A stretch of DNA of 64,000 bases. Source: Sweltsa coloradensis. Its lineage: Eukaryota > Arthropoda > Insecta > Plecoptera > Chloroperlidae. Both the position numbers and the translations under genes were made by a program. Under the pieces are notes generated by a model. That model did not search any database. It worked only from the letters and a program-made list of their open reading frames with translations, and was not told the origin of the DNA. This document shows, piece by piece, positions 57,664-64,000 of this stretch (its first letter is position 1; each line of letters opens with the position of its first letter). The stretch is from NCBI GenBank assembly GCA_024449915.1, contig JAMZAV010002019.1, forward strand, positions 1-64,000, read 5' to 3'.

Positions 57664-58207
57664 AAGCTGTTTCTCACTAGTCTGTATTTCGTCTTATCTT
57701 GAAGAACAATTTTTTTGTTTACAAAATTAAGGTGTTATCTTAAATCGCTACAAAACAGTATTGTGATTGTTGGTTCCATGCTCAACGTTACCAATATCAT
57801 ACTCACATTAACACCTATGAAGCTATTTATATGAATCAATTCAAACACAAAAATGCAGAGGCTATTCGTGTAAAACGCGAGTAACTAAGATTCGGGGGGT
57901 TTGTCGATTTGTTAACTGTAAGGTGACCAGACGTACCGGTTTTCCGTACCGTTTTCAGAGCAGTTGCACCGATGTCCCGAAAGACTCATTAAAATGACGT
58001 ATTTGTACCGGTTTACAATTTTGGGTAGAAGAGAAAGTGCCCTGGTATTTTCTTAACTATACCTACCTTGCAAGGAAGGATAATGTTTTAATTTAAAAAA
58101 TACACTCCTCTGATAAATTATTACTAAATAGTAAAACAAAGAAATAGTTCTTCTACTTCCAAGAAGATAATTCATTTTCTCTAGGAGTGTGCGAGTATTA
58201 TAATGAT
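57664..58207. other. No gene recognised
   Basis: 57925-58020 holds GGTGACCAGACGTACCGG and related words, which look like a fragment of a common dispersed repeat; I cannot name it. Confidence 0.4.
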
Positions 58208-58420
58208 TTTGGTGGAGGTGCCGGGTCGCGAACGTGTATGAGAACGTAAAAATCGTTATTTGTTTGGCACTACCTTACCAATGCTGATTACTTATATACA
58301 TAATAGTAACCTGAGTCTTTTGATACAAATTTACATTAATTTTGGAAGTTTTGAACTTTTTTGGGGCACGAATAATTTTTAAAATATCACTTTAATGTTT
58401 GTTTCAACATTTTCATTTAA
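58208..58420 (+). mobile_element. Diverged relative of the 5.0-kb hAT element, without the satellite
   Basis: TTTTGGTGGAGGTGCCGGGT is followed by blocks parallel to those after the satellite at 6042: CGTGTATGAGAACGTAAA against CGAGTGTGGGAAGTAAA, CACTACCTTACCAATG against CGATACCTTATCAACC, and GAGTCTTTTGATA against CTCTTTTGATAGA. Only one unit end is present. Confidence 0.55.
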
Positions 58421-59211
58421 TGTCACTACTGAATGTCATCCTTGCCCTAATAACATTTGAGCTAGATCATTAAAATGATCTAGAGAGAGGTTACATTTTT
58501 TAACCAAATTAGATGTCACTCTGTCTTCACGTTTGGAGCCTACATTTAGACTAACATCAATAAATAAAATTAATATTGTTCATATTGTAAATAATAATTA
58601 TAGTCAAAGAGTATAATAGTGAAATTTAAAAAATAAGGCGAAAAGTACTCGTTTCGGACTCGACTCAAACACAAAAATCAGGAATAGCACACCATTAATT
58701 TTCTCTGTCATTACCTGCATTGATTTTGTTTTATTAAAAGTTTAACAATCCATATTATACACATTAAATGCATTTTCAAATTATCTTTATTCTTATTGAT
58801 AAGGCCTTCAATTAGGGTATGATGCCCTCATTAATAAATTATTATCTGCTGAATGTTTGTATTTTGTTTTGTACTATCAATTTTGAACCGCTAGATAAAG
58901 ATTTTACGAGTGCAAAAATGTACACATTACAACCATATTTTCATGTCAGAAAGCTGTTTTCTGGGCATTTGACTCAAATATATCTTTTAAAAATCGCCTA
59001 TGAGACGTGTGGTAGAATAACCGTTCCTCCCATGAAGATATCAGATCAGGGAGTCCGGCTTCCCGGAACACGGGAAGAAGACATCACTGCACTGTTGCAT
59101 CTTTCTGTGTTAAGTCTTGGCATCGCTGACCGGAAATCTCGAGTCTGGGTTGAGTCCCTAGAGTGGTGAAGTTTTTAACTTTCGTCTTTCGAGAACACGC
59201 AGTTTTACAAA

Positions 59212-59246
<35 letters not shown>

Positions 59247-60117
59247 AACGCACACACACGCTTAACTTTACAGTCAGCCCCAGTTAAATCCAGTTCAAGA
59301 TTATATGTTCGATGCCAAAGAAAGATTTGAACGATGGAATATAATATCGCTATAATATCGCTCTCTTTGATCGCTGCGATACTTTTATTTATTTATTTTA
59401 TTTATCTAGGTATTTATTTATTTAGCACGTATCGTATTCAGTAAACCAAACTGTTTTACACGAGAGGTTGAAACATGAATGAAGAGGACATGAATCAATT
59501 AATAGTAGGCCTATTTGAACAAATTGCAAATAATAATATTACAACAATTAATACAATGAGACAAAATGTATGATGAAATATTTCAATTGAAAATTACAAA
59601 TTTTAAATCAAATTAATGGGACTTAAATATTCAAAATTAATACGAATCAAATATAAATACATATTTAAAAATCAAATCAAATCAAACAATCCATGGAAAA
59701 GTTTAGTTTAAGGAGAATGAAAAAGAAGAAAAGAATCGTCGGAAAAGAAAACTGATTTTTAGACCATTACAATTAAACGAATATGAGATTGTTAAAAATC
59801 AGGAACAACAATTAAGAAATACTCGAACGTTTACGAAAGAAAAATCAGAACACCATTCCAACCTTTAGTGGTAAACTCAGCATAGTTAACAATAACGCTA
59901 ATTCTCCACTGTATTTGAGATTTGAATGGCGTTTTGAAAGGAACGTGTATGCATCGATATAATTTAGCAATGAGAACCAAAATTAAACCCAGGAACTACT
60001 CTTGAAGTTGAAATTATTTATATTAGCGTTAACTGTAGCGTACAGGAAGTACAAAGATAAACCTGCAGGGAGAGGTTGGTTGATGCTCTATGGAAGCCTT
60101 CATACAGACTAGGGAAT
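58421..60117. other. No gene recognised
   Basis: AT-rich. A CT/AC microsatellite lies at 59212-59262. A decayed tRNA-like B box (CTGGGTTGAGTCCC) is near 59142-59160, at the 3' end of a 116-codon ORF. Confidence 0.5.
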
Positions 60118-60192
60118 GACTGGCTGACGAGCCAGCAGGGAATCGAACCTGCACTGCAACTATCGATACAATTACAATGCAACGAGTCATAT
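60118..60192 (-). repeat. tRNA-like SINE head
   Basis: On minus the B box GCAGGTTCGATTCCCTGCTG lies in a 5-bp stem. The A-box side (GACTCGTTGCATTGTAATTG) is decayed. Confidence 0.45.
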
Positions 60193-63100
60193 GGAGCGCA
60201 GGTTCAATGAATATTTTATTTTATTTTTAATGTTTAATAGAGATAGATTTTTAATAATTATTCCGTTTTACAAATTGTTATCTTTGCTATAACCCTAACC
60301 TAACGCAAATTCATTCCTTTTGTCAGAATGTGTATATATACGACATATTGGCTTTAATTAATAAACCATTTTCCTCATTAACAGGTACTCTCTAATACAC
60401 CAACTATATACTAATCCCCTTCGAATAATGTATAACACTGTATTCATAGAGTTGATTGGTCATGCTCGACCCCTTGTCACAGCGAATGTTTCGCACGCTG
60501 ATGGAACCAGCACTATTAGCCACAACCGCCCCTGCAATCTAGTTACTAATGCCCCATGTCGCGTGAAAGCACTACTCGCTTTGAGAGTACTCGATCGTAA
60601 TCATTACAGCCCAGTTCCCAAGCGTTGATTTAATAGCATACTTTACCTAGCGTTATCTTATTTCTGTATTTGATGTACAGTACCTCGTTTTGAGGTAAGA
60701 GGCGAGATCTGTCTCTGCGAATGATTGTGAATAATTCAAGTGACCTAGTAAAAGATGCACAATTCTGACGTTGGTTTATCCTAGGTGTTGCTAAATGCGA
60801 TGTGAAACGAAAAACGTGTTTTAATCTTTTAACATGACCCGATCTAAGCTAAATCCTCGCGATAGTTTGTCTTATCTCTTTGCAGAAACTAAGCGAAGAA
60901 ATAGTTTTGTATTTATCTAGGAGCGAACTAACAAATAGGAAAGACTCAACTTAGCACGGTGGGTTCGGATAAAAGGGGAGGAATTATAACGAGCAGCATG
61001 TACGAGAAATAAAATTGAGCACAAAGAAAACTCCAAGGTGAATCAACGTGCTTCAAACAGAAACAGAATCCAACCGTGTTAAGAGATTAAAACCCGCTCG
61101 TTATTAGAAATGTGCAAAATGCAATATTGTGTTCCCACCTGATTTCTCTACTCGAGAACAAGGAATGTGTGCCAACAAAGATCACGGAGCAATGTTATAA
61201 CTGAACGAACACTTTTCGAATGCTAACAGCAAAAAGTCATATTCATCTCATTAAAAGTTATGTTCACTTGACCTAAAAAGAAACGCTAAATACAAGTTTA
61301 TTCTAGACCAATAATATTTATAAAGTATTATCGAAAACTGTTACTAATAATTGATATTCTTTATGTGCTATTCGAAACGATGATTGTGGCAGATGATGAT
61401 GGAGTTAAATTTCGAAAATATATTCCTCATACGGGATTCGAAGCCATGTCCGTTGAGTTATTGTGCCGAAACCATAAAAGACACAGCAAATGGATGATAA
61501 AAATATTCATTAAACACAACTAGAATAACAAAAATTGATGTTAGGCTGTTAGGCGATATATATAATGGTGAGATTTTTTGTGAAAGTAACTTCATTAAAC
61601 CTAAGTCATTTTAACTTCCTAGTTGCATTTTATAATATTGAATTCAAGGTTGTCTACGTTGACAATTTTTGGATAGTACTAAAGCTAATGAATTAAATAA
61701 ATAAAACAAGTAATCATACATGTGGATTGTGACGTATTTTGTTCTTAGTTAGGCCTATACTATTTCAACTGAACACAGAATATATGTAAATTGAAATAGC
61801 TTAAAATCCAAATTATCGAAGACTGATTAAAAATGGTCACAGTCAATCAGCCAGCATAAAGATTAAACTAGGCACGATTATTCAACCACCTAGCCAGCCA
61901 ACAAAACGTGAAATCCTCAATTCACTATTCACACAGTCAAATTCAAATGCTGGAAACCAAGATAAGTGCAACTCCAGATTACCACACACGAATATGACTA
62001 TTTGAAGAGTATATTTAAGCAATGTTCAATTACATATAGAAAAAATAAGATTCGCGCAAAGCTAGGGTGTTTTATTGTTACAAGGTCGACTGCGCAATCT
62101 CAAACTAAGCATTACTTTGAAAATTGGTTCTGTTGATCTCATTCTAAGTAATTAGTTATTCGGTTGTATTCTTATTGTTACGAAGATACACGGATGTTTT
62201 ATATTTGTGTTGTGGTAAATCTACCACCCTCAATTTTGAATTGAAATGTATTGTGAAAGCAAAATAAATGCATTATTTTCAAGTAAACCCCAATTGATCA
62301 TTAAAATCATAAGGTGGATGGAAAGAAACAAAAAGAATAAAAGGTTATGAATCGATATAAGAATAATAAAACGTCAAGTAAAGAAAATGTTTGTTCTGTA
62401 ACTGGAGGATGTATCCGATAGGAGTTTCTAAAGGTGTGAAACAAACTCTGGGTGGGAGGGGGAGATGGGAGGGGCAGGGGCTAGAACCCCATGCAACCCG
62501 ACCCCTGCGGCGACTTGACCCTGTTGGGATCAGAGTTGGAGTTGAAACTCGCCTGTCCTACAAACTACAAGTCATGCTAATCGAGTTAGTGAAGACTTTG
62601 CATTCCAAAGCACAAATGACATCTCGCTGTCCTACTTTCCATCTAGTTAAGTCCACATTCCACTGACTATCTAATATACTACGCGAACTTTAGCTCTCTA
62701 TAACTTACGCTTTGAAGTTTGTCAACTTGATGCTTAATAACAAAATTTAGCATGTTGAAACTTGTTCAGTGAGCGTTGGGCCTAAATAGTTTCGTGACAA
62801 TGTTCACTCCTCCCATCGTTATCTATAAGAAACTTCATCCAATAATACAACAAGAGGATCACTCTGCTCCTAGGAATTTTCTTTCCGCACACTAAAGTTA
62901 TAAATATTGTAACTCACCAAAAAAGTAACACGGCTTCTCAAAATTCAAATTAACATTAAACCCTGAGAGAACTATAGACAACACAGAGGATGAAAACTAA
63001 ACAATGAGACATTTGTACGCGTAAATTGGTTGGTGACGAGTCCAGTTTATTGCAATTTTAAACTTTAAAGTGCAGTAATGATCGGGATTAAATTTGTTGA

Positions 63101-63803
63101 ATATTATCCCCTAAAATATTTCTCTCATATTGAAATCGTATATTATATAATTTCGATTTGTGGGGTGAATGAAGATAAAAGTATTCTGACTCTAATTAGG
63201 TATTAAATAAGCTAAGTGGCATGATAAACATTTGAATTATTTTGTGTGATTGTAACAAATGTAGGAAGAAACGAAAACAAACATCAGATCAGTTCACTTT
63301 ATGATTATGTTATAATCGTGCCTTAATGTTTGATTCTTAACGCCGAGTAAGCTTTTACATAATGTTTCATATTCTCAGACAACTTGAGACCCAAAATTTA
63401 TAACCATTTTGTTTCATCATTTTAAAAGAAAGATAATAATATAATATTAAGATCCAATTAGTTGTGCTTTGTGCAAAAAACTGTATGCCAATAATAATCA
63501 ATTAAACAATCAAATTCTTTGTTTCATAAATGTTATGATTTATAACAAACAACTAACTACTAAAAACTAACAACTAACAACTACTACATCAAAATGTTGA
63601 AAATCTGCCTAGTATGGATTATCAATATTATCGATTTTTAACTAAGTTTATTACTTAATGTTTAATTAAACAAATCAGAATGCTTTATGACTTCATGAAA
63701 AGGAAACTGACAAACTTGTATCTCACTCAACATTGTGTTTTGCTTGATAAATTTTAAAAAAGCTACAATTCTATTTATTGTTTATTCTTGTTTGTTAAAT
63801 TTA
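60193..63803. other. No gene recognised
   Basis: AT-rich apart from 62440-62560 (G-rich, ORF 62391-62666 without recognisable domain). A decayed tRNA-like trace is at 61367-61470. No exon evidence. Confidence 0.5.
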
Positions 63804-63963
63804 CAACAAGAAACGGCGTCGACGCTAGAAAATATCTTGCTAAAACACTCAAAATCTGTGGAAATCTCGTGCCGCGAAGAGCCTCGCTGAAGCACGTGAA
63901 ACTAACTACTTTGGCACATGTAGTTGGTTCTCCCATAAGTGCTCCCTGCACAGGGAAGGGAAA
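63804..63963 (+). repeat. Dispersed repeat, copy 2 of 2
   Basis: Matches the reverse complement of 34245-34390 (TTGCTAAAACACT, GTGCCGCGAAGAGCC, AAGTGCTCC, CACAGGGAAGG). This copy is open for 65 codons on plus (63788-63985); the other copy is not, so coding function is doubtful. Confidence 0.65.
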
Positions 63964-64000
63964 TATCTCACTGGGCAGTCTTTGAGGGCGGGCGGCAGGT

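Noticed and set aside
57925..58020. Possible named repeat (GGTGACCAGACG motif)
   Set aside because: I recall similar words in other invertebrate repeats but cannot define borders or class from this copy.

Overview
The window is AT-rich, TE-dense, gene-poor eukaryotic DNA. Its single convincing host coding exon has an insect-like protein, and the repeats are SINE, LINE, hAT and Helentron types. An arthropod, probably an insect with a large repeat-rich genome, fits best; the species is not determined.

Host gene content. The only well-supported host CDS is a first coding exon at 22682-23750 on the minus strand. It encodes a signal peptide, a long acidic linker and about 150 residues of a conserved extracellular domain, and ends in a splice donor at 22676-22681. 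I read it as the start of an orphan class C GPCR of the GPR158/Smog type (inference, moderate). A CpG-rich block at 24040-24260 upstream carries a TATA plus initiator pair on the same strand. Later exons are not recognised, so 1-22.6 kb may be intron or intergenic. A small GC-rich island at 27.33-27.43 kb may be a decayed exon.

Repeats from left to right. Helentron-like short elements (HINEs) recur at 1-162, 2975-3079, 8791-9558, 33668-34136, 39593-40392, 47434-48011, 52449-53218 and 53660-54232. A hAT-type element at 5013-6421 with an 8-bp target duplication holds thirteen 71-bp tandem repeats. Foldbacks lie at 13957-14517 and 19720-20435, the latter made of nested palindromes. A 3.5-kb DNA transposon at 28784-32258 has inverted repeats of about 955 bp and a decayed gene with a nuclease-like motif and a Cys-rich tail. 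A 5S-rRNA-derived SINE sits at 35070-35346. A duplicated block of about 740 bp lies at 36.4-37.9 kb, a 50-bp minisatellite at 39367-39590, and a 5'-truncated LINE at 49450-50170. A second tRNA-headed SINE family occurs at 8.45, 21.0, 51.8 and 57.4 kb.

Most unusual system. A family of tRNA-like units (12.1, 34.7, 41.5, 45.9-46.4 and 54.4-56.7 kb) has an acceptor stem that extends to about 10 bp, kept paired across diverged subfamilies. In the main subfamily a T-run (Pol III terminator) follows directly. The units are enclosed by short inverted repeats and share a tail with a second hairpin. They occur singly, as head-to-head palindromes and as a tandem array of about 300-bp units, one of which is split by a 1051-bp transposon.

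Most open reading frames over 60 codons here are chance ORFs or repeat-derived. Stretches without recognisable content are listed as such.
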